DNA from: Lentzea guizhouensis
GTDB taxonomy: Bacteria; Actinomycetota; Actinomycetes; Mycobacteriales; Pseudonocardiaceae
Reading direction: 5' to 3'
Length of the DNA: 64,000 bases
Assembly (NCBI RefSeq): GCF_001701025.1
Contig: NZ_CP016793.1
Span: forward strand, 2,418,001-2,482,000
Shown: positions 8,395-16,523 of the stretch, in pieces
How the letters are laid out: the number at the start of each line of letters is the position of its first letter
Numbering within the stretch: position 1 is the stretch's first letter
Program-made: the position numbers and the translations under genes
Notes under the pieces: generated by a model
Told to the model about the DNA's origin: nothing
Databases searched by the model: none
The model's input: only the letters and a program-made list of their open reading frames with translations

Positions 8395-9411
8395 ATGACG
8401 GACCGGGTGCTCGCGATCGACGGCGGCAACAGCAAGACCGCTGTGCTGCTGGTCGACGCGGACGGCAAGGTGCTCGCGCAGGTGCGCGGACCGGGGGCAC
8501 CGCCGCAGACCGTCGGCATGAAACGCGGACTCGACGTGTTCGAGGGCTTGGCGCGGGAGGCCGCGGTGCTGGCGGGGCTGTCCCCCGACGAGCCGATCGC
8601 CACGCACACAGCCGCCTACCTCGCGGGCGCGGACCTGCCCCGCGAGGAGGAGGAGCTGACGCGGGCGATCACCGAGCGCGGCTGGTCCCCCTCGGTCGTG
8701 GTCGGCAACGACACGTTCGCCCTGCTGCGGTCCGGTACGGCGTCCGGCGTGGGTGTCGCGGTCGTGTGCGGTGCCGGCATCAACGCCGTGGGCGTGGCCG
8801 CTGACGGGCGCACGCACCGGTTCCCGGCGCTGGGCCAGATCTCCGGTGACTGGGGCGGTGGCGGTCACCTGGGGGAGAAGGCGTTGTGGCTCGCGGTGCG
8901 CGCCGAGGACGGGCGTGGGGCTCCCACCGAGCTGCTGCCCGCGCTGCTGGCGCACTACGGCGAGACCTCGATCCTCACCGTGGTGGAGAAGCTGCACTTC
9001 CAGGAGGTCCAGTTCGACCCGCACGCGCTGAGCCCGATCCTGTTCGAGGTGGCCGGTCGCGGTGACGCCGTCGCGCAGTCCGTGGTCGACCGGCTGGTCG
9101 AGGAGGTCGTGCTGCTGTCGACGGTCTCGCTGCGCAAGCTCGGCCTGGTCGGCGAGCCGGTGGACGTGGTGCTCGGCGGTGGCGTGATGACCGGGACCGG
9201 CGAGACGGTGCTCGGGCCGGTGCGCGCGCGGGTGCTCGAGGTGGCGCCGCTGGCCAGGGTGCGGGTCGTCGACCTGCCGCCGGTGGTGGGCGCGGCGCTG
9301 CTGGGGCTGGACACGATCGGGGCGTCGCCGGGGGCGGAGCTGCGGTTGAGGTCGGCCTACGACGACCACCTGCCGGTGCAGGCGTCCGTGGAGGTCGCGG
9401 CAGGCGGATGA
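8395..9411 (+). CDS. csnK: BadF/BadG-type sugar kinase (CsnK-like)
   Basis: The 338-residue ATP-dependent kinase starts at ATG 8395, five bases after the GH4 gene. Motifs are the N-terminal phosphate-1 loop AIDGGNSKTA, the second glycine-rich segment CGAGINAVG, and GDWGGGGHLGE in the middle. It belongs to the N-acetylglucosamine kinase group of the BadF/BadG family and would phosphorylate the imported amino sugar or its oligomer before or after GH4 cleavage. It is the last gene of the operon and ends ten bases before the hairpin array at 9422. Confidence 0.85.
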   Translation: MTDRVLAIDGGNSKTAVLLVDADGKVLAQVRGPGAPPQTVGMKRGLDVFEGLAREAAVLAGLSPDEPIATHTAAYLAGADLPREEEELTRAITERGWSPSVVVGNDTFALLRSGTASGVGVAVVCGAGINAVGVAADGRTHRFPALGQISGDWGGGGHLGEKALWLAVRAEDGRGAPTELLPALLAHYGETSILTVVEKLHFQEVQFDPHALSPILFEVAGRGDAVAQSVVDRLVEEVVLLSTVSLRKLGLVGEPVDVVLGGGVMTGTGETVLGPVRARVLEVAPLARVRVVDLPPVVGAALLGLDTIGASPGAELRLRSAYDDHLPVQASVEVAAGG

Positions 9412-9421
9412 CCCACGAGAC

Positions 9422-9573
9422 CCCGTCTCAGGGGGCGGACCGGCGGCGGCGCCCCCTGAGACGGTTCCAGCCCCACTGCCGGGGGCGGACCAGGCGGCGG
9501 TGTCCCCGGCAGTGGTCCCACCCCTTCGGCGAGGGGGAGCTGACCAGGCGGCGGTGCTCCCCCTCGCCGAAGG
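9422..9573. repeat. Array of three hairpins with unrelated stems and a shared loop
   Basis: Three hairpins lie in tandem: arms 9423-9437/9450-9464, 9473-9487/9501-9515 and 9523-9540/9556-9573. The stems are 15-18 base pairs, essentially perfect (two G-T pairs in the second), and differ in sequence. The loops are nearly identical: GACCGGCGGCGG, GACCAGGCGGCGG, and GACCAGGCGGCGG flanked by T. Linkers share a GGTYCCA start. Different stems with preserved pairing and a fixed loop imply selection for the structure and the loop. The array sits between the 3' ends of two convergent genes. I know no named family for it. Confidence 0.9.
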
Positions 9574-9584
9574 TCCCAGGTCCA

Positions 9585-9625
9585 GCCCTCGCAGCGACGT
9601 CACGCGCCGACGTCGCTGCGGGGGC
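9585..9625. terminator. Strong hairpin, probable terminator
   Basis: A 17-base-pair stem (9585-9601 with 9609-9625, one G-T pair) encloses a seven-base loop ACGCGCC and is followed on the plus strand by CTTTCCTGTT. It ends the hairpin series but lacks the shared loop. It overlaps the last codons of the minus-strand gene at 9600, so it may stop transcription from both sides. Confidence 0.7.
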
Positions 9626-10124
9626 TTTCCTGTTGTCCGGAGGGCTCGCCGGATGCCGGGACCTGGCTCGGTGACGGCGCGGCGGAGGAACTCGGAGGCA
9701 CCAGCGTCGAGGGCACCGGCAGCACCGGCAGCGACACCGGTGGAACCGGTCGCGGCACCGACGGCGGCACCTGCCGGGGAGCGGCGGGTTCGGGCCGCAC
9801 CACCGGGTTCGAGTGCGGCGGCGGGGTCTCCGGGCGGCGGGCCGCGGGTGGTGCGGTGGCCTCGACGACGGAGGAGGGCGGGGTGAGCTCCATCGGCGGC
9901 TGGTCGCCGCCGATCGTCACCGCCTCGGGAGCCCGTGGGGATGTGGCCGGCGAGGGGGTGAGGGCCGCGGCGGCGAAGGTGGCGGCTGTGATGAGCGCGA
10001 CACCTAGGGAAATGGGTGGAAGCGGCAAACCCGAACGCACCCGGCAGAAGTTAGCGACCGAATGAGACGAATCCCCCGGAACGACCTCAAGTTTCGCTCG
10101 ATCGAGTGGTAAAAGGATCGTCAC
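9600..10124 (-). CDS. Proline-rich single-pass membrane protein
   Basis: I do not recognise this protein. From a GTG at 10124 it has about 174 residues: a short N-terminal region, one hydrophobic segment (LGVALITAATFAAAAL, about residues 40-55), then a long Pro/Ser/Val-rich tail that looks extracellular and disordered. A TTG at 10136 would add four residues. No enzymatic motif is visible. It is divergent from the SGNH hydrolase and convergent with the csn-like operon. Its composition is low-complexity, so it could be non-coding, but the membrane anchor plus Pro-rich tail is a common actinobacterial design. Confidence 0.5.
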   Translation of the reverse strand: MTILLPLDRAKLEVVPGDSSHSVANFCRVRSGLPLPPISLGVALITAATFAAAALTPSPATSPRAPEAVTIGGDQPPMELTPPSSVVEATAPPAARRPETPPPHSNPVVRPEPAAPRQVPPSVPRPVPPVSLPVLPVPSTLVPPSSSAAPSPSQVPASGEPSGQQESPRSDVGA

Positions 10125-10235
10125 CCAAAGCGACAAAATCTAGGCTGCCATAACCGACGGTGGCGTAACCAGCGGTTCTTTGTGCATGCTGACCAGTCGC
10201 CGCGATCGGGAGCCGCGGGGCGAGAGGGGGATGTT

Positions 10236-11015
10236 GTGCTGCGTTGGAGAAGTCTGGTTTCACTGGGGGACAGTTTCACCGAGGGGATGGACGATCCCGG
10301 GCCCGCCGACACCTACGTCGGGTGGGCGGACCGGTTGGCGGGGCTGATGGCCAGGCAGGCGCCGGAGTTCCGGTACGCCAACCTCGCGATCAGGGGGAAG
10401 ATGCTGCAGGAGATCGTGGACGAGCAGGTGCCGCTCGCGATCGCGCTCAAGCCGGACCTGGTGACGTTCTGCGGGGGCGGCAACGACATCCTGGTGCCGA
10501 ACAGCGATCCGGACGCGCTGGCCGAGGTGTACGAGGTGGCGGTGGCCGACCTGCGGGCCGCCGGCAGCGACGTCGTCATCTTCACCGGGTTCGACACGCG
10601 GTCGACGCCGTTGCTGCGCAGCATCAGGGGCAAGGTCGCCATCTACAACTCACACCTGTGGTCCATCGCCGAGCGGTACCACTGCCGGATGGTCGACCTG
10701 TGGTCGATGCACGTGCTGCACGACCGCCGGGCGTGGAGCGAGGACCGGCTGCACCTGTCGCCGCAGGGGCACCAGCGGGTGGCGCTCAAGGCGTACGAGG
10801 TGCTGGGGCTCGCGGACGACCACGCCTGGAACGCGCCGTGGCCGCTGCTGGAGCAGGCGGACTGGGTGACCCAGCGCAAGGCCGATCTGAAATGGGCGCG
10901 GGAGCACGTGGTGCCGTGGATCGGGCGGCAGCTGCGCGGGGAGTCCATGGGGGACGGTCTGGCGCCGAAGCGGCCGGAGCTGTTGCCGTTGGCCAGGTGC
11001 GCGGACGAGGTCTAG
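10236..11015 (+). CDS. SGNH/GDSL-family hydrolase
   Basis: This is a 259-residue serine esterase/lipase-type hydrolase. Block I is SLGDSFTEG near the N-terminus (nucleophile Ser), block III is GGGNDI, and block V is DRLHLSPQGH, supplying the catalytic Asp and His. There is no signal peptide, so it should act in the cytoplasm. The start is GTG 10236 because GAGAGGGGG precedes it by five bases; an upstream GTG at 10182 would add an Arg/Gly-rich stretch that does not fit the family. It is monocistronic, with a hairpin terminator at 11024. The substrate is unknown. Confidence 0.85.
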   Translation: MLRWRSLVSLGDSFTEGMDDPGPADTYVGWADRLAGLMARQAPEFRYANLAIRGKMLQEIVDEQVPLAIALKPDLVTFCGGGNDILVPNSDPDALAEVYEVAVADLRAAGSDVVIFTGFDTRSTPLLRSIRGKVAIYNSHLWSIAERYHCRMVDLWSMHVLHDRRAWSEDRLHLSPQGHQRVALKAYEVLGLADDHAWNAPWPLLEQADWVTQRKADLKWAREHVVPWIGRQLRGESMGDGLAPKRPELLPLARCADEV

Positions 11016-11023
11016 CAAAAGGC

Positions 11024-11065
11024 GAGGGCCGACCGGCACTCTCCCCCGAATGCCGGTCGGCCCTC
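11024..11065. terminator. Terminator after the SGNH hydrolase gene
   Basis: A perfect 15-base-pair stem (11024-11038 with 11051-11065) with a 12-base loop is followed by ATTTC. It lies nine bases after the SGNH hydrolase stop. No comparable hairpin is seen closer to the end of the minus-strand regulator gene at 11163, so it may serve both convergent genes. Confidence 0.75.
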
Positions 11066-11162
11066 ATTTCGGCGCAGGCGGCCTTACCCCCTCGGTAATC
11101 CCCCACTCGGCTGCCTGCACGTCCAACATCCCATGTTTTGGGACCAGACGACTAAACGCCCG

Positions 11163-13928
11163 CTAAACCTCGGACGACAACGAGTCCAGCGCGGCTCTCA
11201 CCTCGACCACGCGCGACGAGTTGACCTGCGAGTACAGCCGCAGCGCCTCCGTCAACTCCGCTGAAGCCGCAACCCATTCCGCCCGCTGGAGCAACACCCC
11301 GGACAACACCTGGCGGCCGAAGCCCTCGGTGTAGGTCATCTCCGCAGCTCCCGCCATGTCCACGGCCTGGCGTGCCAGCGCCTCCGCCTCGTCGAGGTGG
11401 CCCGCCTGCAGGTGCAGCTCCGCGAGGTTCGCGAGGCCGTCCACGAGGGCGAGCTGGTCGCCGGAGCGGCGGTAGATCTCCACGGCGTGCGCCTGGTGCT
11501 GCAGGGCGATCTCGACGCGGCCGCGGGCCTGTTCGACCTGTGCCACGTTGTTGAGGCCGTGGCCCTCGCCGACCAGGTCGCCGGACTGCTGGGCGAGCTG
11601 CACGGACTCCCAGAAGTGCAGCAGCGCCTCGTCGTGCTGCTTGAGCCGGAACAACACGTCCGCGAGCTGCGCCAGCGTCAGCACCAGGTACTGCCGTTCA
11701 CCGAGCTCGGTGGCCAGCCGGTGCGCGCGGCGGGCGTCGGGCAGCAGCACCGGGCGGCCCAGCCTCGCGTTGGTGACGTAGGTGGTGTCCAGCATGAGGA
11801 TCTGGCCGAGCCGGCTGCCGGTCACCTCGGCGGCGGCCATGCCGAAGCCGACCAGCGCGACCCACTCGCCGGTCAACGCGCGCACGGTCGCGTAGCCGTG
11901 CAGCAACCGGACGAGCTGCCAGACCTGGTCGTGCAGGCCCGACTCGGCGGCCGCGTGCACGACCGCGACGATGTTCGGCCACTCCTGGTCGAACCAGGAG
12001 ACCGGGTCGTCGTAGCCGGGCAGCGACGTGGACCCGCTGTCCCCCACCGCGAAGTCCAGTCCGTCGCGAGCCGGGCGGATGGCGCGGCGGACGTGGTCGC
12101 AGGCGACGAGGTAGTAGTTCACCAGGCGCCGCAACGAGTCCAGGTCCGCGCGGCCGGAGGTGCGCACGTACAGGCGCACCAGCTCGTGCATCGTGAACCC
12201 GTCCGGCCACGGTTCGACCAGCAGGTTCACCTCGACCAGCTGCTCCAGCCGGTCCCGCGCCGACTCGACCCTCGTGCGGGTCAGCGCGGCCACGGCGTGC
12301 GAGGACATCCACCGGCCGGGTGCGAGGCCGACGGAGGTGAAGACCTCACCGAGCTCGGACGGCAGGTCGCGGGTGGACAGGTCGAGCGCCCGCGACACCC
12401 CCACCCCGGCCTCGGGTAGGTCGAGCCCGCGCAACCGGTGCCCGTCGTCGGCCAGCTCCCCCACCAGCTCCTCGACGGTCCACTCCGGACTGATCACGAG
12501 CTTCGCCGCCGCCACCCGCAACGCGAGCGGCAGCCCGCCGCAGAGCTCGGCGAGCTTGCGCGCGGCGACCGGGTCCTCGTTCGACAACGGCTTGCCGAGC
12601 ACGTCGTCCAGCAACGACCGCGCCGCCTCCTCGTCCAGCGGCCCGAGCTTGCGCACGCGGGCGCTGTTGGTGACGACGAGCCGTTCCATCCTGCTGCGCG
12701 AGGTCACCAGCACCACGGAGCCGGACCCCGGCGGCAGCAGCGGCAGCACCTGCTCGAACCCGGTCGCGTCGTCGAGCACCACGAGCACGCGGCGGCGGTT
12801 GAGCAGCGAGCGGTACAGCCCGACGCGGTCCACCACGGCCACCGGCACGCCGTCGGCGGGCACGCCCAGCGCCACCAGGAACCTGGTCAGGACCTCGCCC
12901 GGTTCGGTGTCGCCGAGCGAGGCGAACAGCACGCCGTGCGGGAACATCTCGGAGTTCTCGTGGCCCCAGGTGATCGCCAGCGCGCTCTTGCCGACTCCGG
13001 GCGGACCGGTCAGCACGGCGACCGTCGTCGCGAGCAGGTTCCTGGTGGCGCAGACGTTGTCGAGCCACACCTTGTCGTCGTCGCGGCCGAACAACCGGGT
13101 GGCCGACGCGGGCAGCAACGCCGGCGCCACGATGCCGGCGCGCGGTGCCACGGGGCGGCTGTCGACCGGGCCGAGCAGGCTGAGCGCCGGGTCGTCGCGC
13201 AGCACCTGCTCCTGCAGCAGCCGCAGCTCCGGGCCGGGGTCGATGCCGAGCTCGTCCACCGCACGGCGCTGGAACCGCTGGTAGGCCTCCAGGGCGTCCG
13301 CCCGCTGGCCGGACCGGTAGAGCGCGCGCATGCTGTGCGCGACCAGCCGTTCGCGGAACGGGTACTCGGTGCACAGCCCGCGCAGCTCGCCCACGAGCTC
13401 CAGGTGCCGGCCCAGCTCCAGCTCGGCCTCGATGCGCTCCTCCAGCGCCGAGAGCCGCAGCTCCTCGAGGTCCGAGGTCAGCGGGTCGCCCGGCACGTCC
13501 GCCAGCACCGGCCCGCGCCACAACCCGAGGGCCTCGCGCAGCAAGCCCGCCCTGATGGCGGCGGGCTTGCCGCGCGACGACGCCACGAGCTGCCGGGCGC
13601 GGTGCAGGTCGAGGCGCCACGGATCGACGGTCAGCTGGTACCCGGTCGGCGTGGTGCGGATCGTCGCCGATCCCGACGGGTCGGCCTCCTCCAGCACCTT
13701 GCGCAGCCGCGACACGTACCCGTGCACGATCGTGCGGGCCGTGGCCGGGGGCGCGTCCGTCCACAGCGCGTCCACGATGTGGTCGATCGAGACGGGTCGG
13801 TTCGCCTCGACCACCAGCATCGCGAGCAGACCGCGCATGCCCCGGCGGCCGAGCGGGACCACCCGGCCGTCCGCGAGCACCTGGAGTGGACCGAGCACGC
13901 CGAACTCGAGTCCGCTTTTGCTCCGCAT
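11163..13928 (-). CDS. SARP/AfsR-type regulator with NB-ARC ATPase and TPR domains
   Basis: This is a 921-residue regulator. An OmpR-type winged helix (about 1-95) and bacterial transcriptional activator domain (about 97-245) form the SARP unit. An NB-ARC STAND ATPase follows, with Walker A GPPGVGKSALA near residue 315, VLVVLDDATGF as Walker B, and a GLPLALRVAAAKL motif. The C-terminal third carries tetratricopeptide-like repeats. The ATG at 13928 is preceded by GAGGGAGGGG on the minus strand; upstream in-frame codons are Arg-rich and unlikely to be coding. Such proteins sense a signal through the repeats and activate specialised-metabolism genes by binding direct repeats. No biosynthetic cluster adjoins it here, so its target is unknown. 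Confidence 0.9.
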   Translation of the reverse strand: MRSKSGLEFGVLGPLQVLADGRVVPLGRRGMRGLLAMLVVEANRPVSIDHIVDALWTDAPPATARTIVHGYVSRLRKVLEEADPSGSATIRTTPTGYQLTVDPWRLDLHRARQLVASSRGKPAAIRAGLLREALGLWRGPVLADVPGDPLTSDLEELRLSALEERIEAELELGRHLELVGELRGLCTEYPFRERLVAHSMRALYRSGQRADALEAYQRFQRRAVDELGIDPGPELRLLQEQVLRDDPALSLLGPVDSRPVAPRAGIVAPALLPASATRLFGRDDDKVWLDNVCATRNLLATTVAVLTGPPGVGKSALAITWGHENSEMFPHGVLFASLGDTEPGEVLTRFLVALGVPADGVPVAVVDRVGLYRSLLNRRRVLVVLDDATGFEQVLPLLPPGSGSVVLVTSRSRMERLVVTNSARVRKLGPLDEEAARSLLDDVLGKPLSNEDPVAARKLAELCGGLPLALRVAAAKLVISPEWTVEELVGELADDGHRLRGLDLPEAGVGVSRALDLSTRDLPSELGEVFTSVGLAPGRWMSSHAVAALTRTRVESARDRLEQLVEVNLLVEPWPDGFTMHELVRLYVRTSGRADLDSLRRLVNYYLVACDHVRRAIRPARDGLDFAVGDSGSTSLPGYDDPVSWFDQEWPNIVAVVHAAAESGLHDQVWQLVRLLHGYATVRALTGEWVALVGFGMAAAEVTGSRLGQILMLDTTYVTNARLGRPVLLPDARRAHRLATELGERQYLVLTLAQLADVLFRLKQHDEALLHFWESVQLAQQSGDLVGEGHGLNNVAQVEQARGRVEIALQHQAHAVEIYRRSGDQLALVDGLANLAELHLQAGHLDEAEALARQAVDMAGAAEMTYTEGFGRQVLSGVLLQRAEWVAASAELTEALRLYSQVNSSRVVEVRAALDSLSSEV

Positions 13929-13957
13929 GCCCCTCCCTCTGGTGCTCTGACCTCGTC

Positions 13958-13997
13958 GCTTGTACAGGTGGGCGACCGGCAGTCTCAGATACAAGTG
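13958..13997. promoter_or_regulatory. Inverted CTTGTA/TACAAG pair in the divergent promoter region
   Basis: CTTGTA (13959-13964) and TACAAG (13990-13995) face each other in the 102-base gap between the SARP gene and the ADP-ribosylglycohydrolase gene. They could be a binding site for a regulator of either gene. The match is only six bases per arm, so support is weak. Confidence 0.25.
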
Positions 13998-14030
13998 CGG
14001 CCCAAGTCGGCGGGACGCTACTGTTCATCC

Positions 14031-15065
14031 GTGCCGCGAGATCCGAACTCCGTGGTTGACCGCGGCGCCGGGTGCCTCCTCGGCGGCGCTCTCGGTGATG
14101 CGCTCGGCGCACCGGTGCAGTACTTGGGCTGGGCCGACATCCAGCGCGAACACGGCACCGAAGGCGTTCTCGCACCGCCGAAGCCCGCCCTGGTCACCGA
14201 CGACACGCAGCTGACGCTCTTCACCGCCGACGGCTACCTGCGCGCCTGGGTGCGCGGCAAGCGCACCTGCGAGTGGGAGCCGTCGGACATGGTCTGGCAC
14301 AGCTACCGGCGCTGGTTGGTCACCCAGCAGCAACCGGCCCCCGAGCACGGCGCGGTCGGGCTGCTCGCCGACGAACGGCTGTACGAGAGCCGCTCACCCG
14401 GCCTGACGTGCCTGCGCGCGCTGGCCGCGGAGACACCGTCCACTCCGGAGAACCCGCACAACGAGTCGTCCGGCTGCAACGGCGTCACGCGCACCGCACC
14501 CGCCGGGTTCGCGCCGTCCGCGGCCATCGCCTACGACCTGGGTTGCCGGTTCGCGGCGCTGACACACGGCGGCACCGGCGGCTGGGTCTCCGGCGGCGCG
14601 CTCGCGTTGCTGGTGCACCTGCTCGCGGTGAAGGGCCGCCCGCTGCGCGAGGCGATCGACCAGGTCATCGGCCGGGTGCTGCGCGACGACACGTACACGG
14701 CGACGGTGCTGACGCGCGCGGTGGTGCTGGCCGAGGAACACGCCGGCTCCGCACCGGTGCGGGTCGACCGGCTCGGCTCCGGCTGGACCGGCCCGGAGGC
14801 GCTGGCGATCGCCGTCTACACCGTGCTGACGCACTCGAAGCCGGTGCAGTTCGTGGACGCGATGCGGGCCGCGGCCAACCACTCCGGCGGCAGTGACGCG
14901 ACGGCGGCGCTGACCGGGAACGTGCTCGGCGCGTTGCACGGCACCGACGCGTTGCCGCGGGACTGGCTGAGCGGGCTCGAGCTGGTGGACGTGCTGGACG
15001 CGATGGGCCGCGACCTCGGGCGGTCCGCGGTGAACGCCGAGTTCGACGAAGACCGTTACGCCTAG
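14031..15065 (+). CDS. ADP-ribosylglycohydrolase family protein
   Basis: This 344-residue protein is of the DraG/ARH type, whose members remove ADP-ribose from proteins or small molecules using two Mg ions. Metal-site motifs are visible: GGALGDALGAP near the N-terminus, TDDTQLTLFTADG (about residues 55-67), and HSGGSDATAALTGN (about 285-298). The GTG at 14031 is preceded six bases upstream by TACTGT, a -10-like element, and by no ribosome site, suggesting a leaderless mRNA. It is divergent from the SARP regulator. The GGTGGWVSGGALALL helix is also typical. The target of its hydrolysis cannot be told from sequence. Confidence 0.85.
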   Translation: MPRDPNSVVDRGAGCLLGGALGDALGAPVQYLGWADIQREHGTEGVLAPPKPALVTDDTQLTLFTADGYLRAWVRGKRTCEWEPSDMVWHSYRRWLVTQQQPAPEHGAVGLLADERLYESRSPGLTCLRALAAETPSTPENPHNESSGCNGVTRTAPAGFAPSAAIAYDLGCRFAALTHGGTGGWVSGGALALLVHLLAVKGRPLREAIDQVIGRVLRDDTYTATVLTRAVVLAEEHAGSAPVRVDRLGSGWTGPEALAIAVYTVLTHSKPVQFVDAMRAAANHSGGSDATAALTGNVLGALHGTDALPRDWLSGLELVDVLDAMGRDLGRSAVNAEFDEDRYA

Positions 15066-15085
15066 CCAAAACAGGCTCGAAAACA

Positions 15086-15138
15086 GAGAGGGCCCTCGGG
15101 TGTGCGCTCCCGAATAGCGCGCACCCGAAGGCCCTCTC
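15086..15138. terminator. Terminator between convergent genes
   Basis: A long stem formed by 15086-15107 and 15117-15138 (about 20 pairs, with one internal C-A mismatch) surrounds a nine-base loop. It lies 20 bases after the ADP-ribosylglycohydrolase stop and downstream of the convergent ApbE gene, so it can serve both. Confidence 0.75.
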
Positions 15139-15249
15139 GCACGAGTGTTGGTCCACAGCTGGCCGGGTCTCACCCCGAGCGCGAGCCCCGCGTCAGCTCT
15201 TGATCAACGAAATGTGCCCCGGAGATCAAAGCCCCGTTGGGCGGGCATG

Positions 15250-15993
15250 TTAACAGATGTGTACCGGAAGTCCAGGACCGCGGAAGACCTGTCGATCTTC
15301 GTCGACGATGAACACCTCGCAGTCCGGCTGTGCCGCAGCCCACTCGATCCCGTCCCTGCCCAGCGAGAACGCCGCTGTGGCAGTGGTGTCCGCGATCGCC
15401 AGGTCGGCCGCGACGACTGTGACCGAAAGAATCCCGCGCGCCGGTTCGCCGGTGCGGCCGTCGAGGATGTGCTGCCCGCGTTCGTACAACGCTGACGTGG
15501 CAACGGCTCCGTCGCGCACGCCGAGCACCACGCACAGCGCGTCGGCCTGGTCGGGGTGCCGAACGCCCACGCGCCAAGGCTTTCCTGGTTCCGGTTCGCC
15601 GGCGACCACGACGTCGCCACCCGCGTTGAGGCAGAACCGGGTGGCCCCGGCCTCCTTCAGCAGATCGGCGGCGCGCTGCACGGCCCAGCCCTTCACGACC
15701 GCGCACGGGTCGAGGCCGCGGCCCGGTACCCGTGCGGTGAACGCGCCGCCGGTCGAGGTCTCGTACCAGTCGCACAGGTCCAGCACCTCGACGAGGTCCG
15801 GGGTGAGCTCCTCCCTGGTGAGCTCACCCCGGTCCAGCCGGGACACCTCGCTGTCCGCCTTGAAGGGCGAGAACTGGGCGTCCGCGGCGCGCAGCGACTC
15901 GAACGCCAGCTCGGCCAGCGCGGCGTCGCCGTCGCGCAGGTCCACCGAGATCGGCAGGCCCATGATCTGCTCGACGCGCCGCAGGGTCTGCAC
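15250..15993 (-). CDS. apbE: FAD:protein FMN transferase (ApbE family)
   Basis: ApbE moves FMN from FAD onto a threonine or serine of target flavoproteins outside the cytoplasm. The protein is about 247 residues, shorter than typical ApbE and without an obvious signal peptide. It has the family core: MGLPISVDLRDGD near the start, DAQFSPFKADSEVSRLDRGE, DPCAVVKGWAVQRAADLL, and CLNAGGDVVVAG. I chose the GTG at 15993, two bases after the stop of the FMN-binding protein gene, which is its most likely substrate. It is the last gene of a three-gene redox operon. Confidence 0.85.
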   Translation of the reverse strand: MQTLRRVEQIMGLPISVDLRDGDAALAELAFESLRAADAQFSPFKADSEVSRLDRGELTREELTPDLVEVLDLCDWYETSTGGAFTARVPGRGLDPCAVVKGWAVQRAADLLKEAGATRFCLNAGGDVVVAGEPEPGKPWRVGVRHPDQADALCVVLGVRDGAVATSALYERGQHILDGRTGEPARGILSVTVVAADLAIADTTATAAFSLGRDGIEWAAAQPDCEVFIVDEDRQVFRGPGLPVHIC

Positions 15994-15995
15994 GG

Positions 15996-16511
15996 CTACC
16001 TCGCCGAGTCGATCGCGGCCTGCAGCGACTGCTTGTAGCCCTCGGAGGTCGCGGTCGCGCCGGAGACCGTGTCGATGTCGGCGCTCTGGGCCTGCAACGC
16101 CTCCTGGCGCAGGATCGGCAGCGCCATCCTGGTCGGGTTGGAGTTGGGTGCCCGCAACGCCTTCACGTCGGTGATCTTCGTGCCCTGGAACGTGACCTGC
16201 ACCTGGACGGTGCCCTCCTCGGTCTGCACCGCGGGCCCGGAGACGGTCTTGGCCTGGTTCTGCTGCTGGGTCGTCGGCGCCGCACCGGAGGTCCGCGGCG
16301 CCCCCGGCTGAGGCGCGGCGGACCTCGGCGCGGTGGACTGCGGCGCTTTCGACTGGGGTGCCGTCGACTGCGGAACCTGGTTCTGCGCCTGGGTTTCCGG
16401 TGCGGCGGCGGCCTCGTTGATCTCGCCCTCGTGCGCCGCGCCCGGTTCGTACATCCACACCGGGACGAGGCCGGCGACGCTGAGCACCAGTACGGGGATA
16501 GCCCTCTTCAC
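15996..16511 (-). CDS. FMN-binding domain protein, probable ApbE substrate
   Basis: This is a 171-residue exported protein. An N-terminal hydrophobic signal/anchor (about residues 3-20) is followed by a low-complexity Gln/Pro/Ser/Ala linker with repeated APQS units (about 35-88), then a C-terminal FMN-binding domain ending SGATATSEGYKQSLQAAI. The SGATATS motif is where ApbE attaches FMN covalently, on a Thr or Ser. It probably carries electrons between the membrane reductase encoded upstream and an external acceptor. It lies between the reductase (12 bases away) and apbE. Confidence 0.9.
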   Translation of the reverse strand: MKRAIPVLVLSVAGLVPVWMYEPGAAHEGEINEAAAAPETQAQNQVPQSTAPQSKAPQSTAPRSAAPQPGAPRTSGAAPTTQQQNQAKTVSGPAVQTEEGTVQVQVTFQGTKITDVKALRAPNSNPTRMALPILRQEALQAQSADIDTVSGATATSEGYKQSLQAAIDSAR

Positions 16512-16523
16512 GTCGAACCCTTC

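Noticed and set aside
9422..9573. Hairpin array as a CRISPR array or integron attC sites
   Set aside because: The repeated part is only a 12-13 base loop and the variable parts are self-complementary, unlike CRISPR spacers; there are no cas genes, no integrase and no attC core motifs.
9408..9674. Plus-strand reading frame through the hairpin array with repeated DRRR/TRRR peptides
   Set aside because: The peptide repeat follows from the hairpin loops; there is no ribosome site and the frame overlaps the kinase stop.
11163..13928. A specialised-metabolite cluster controlled by the SARP regulator
   Set aside because: No polyketide, peptide synthetase or other biosynthetic genes lie on either side in this window.
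12438..15065. An 875-residue plus-strand frame
   Set aside because: The first 530 residues are the shadow of the SARP gene; the ADP-ribosylglycohydrolase starts at GTG 14031.
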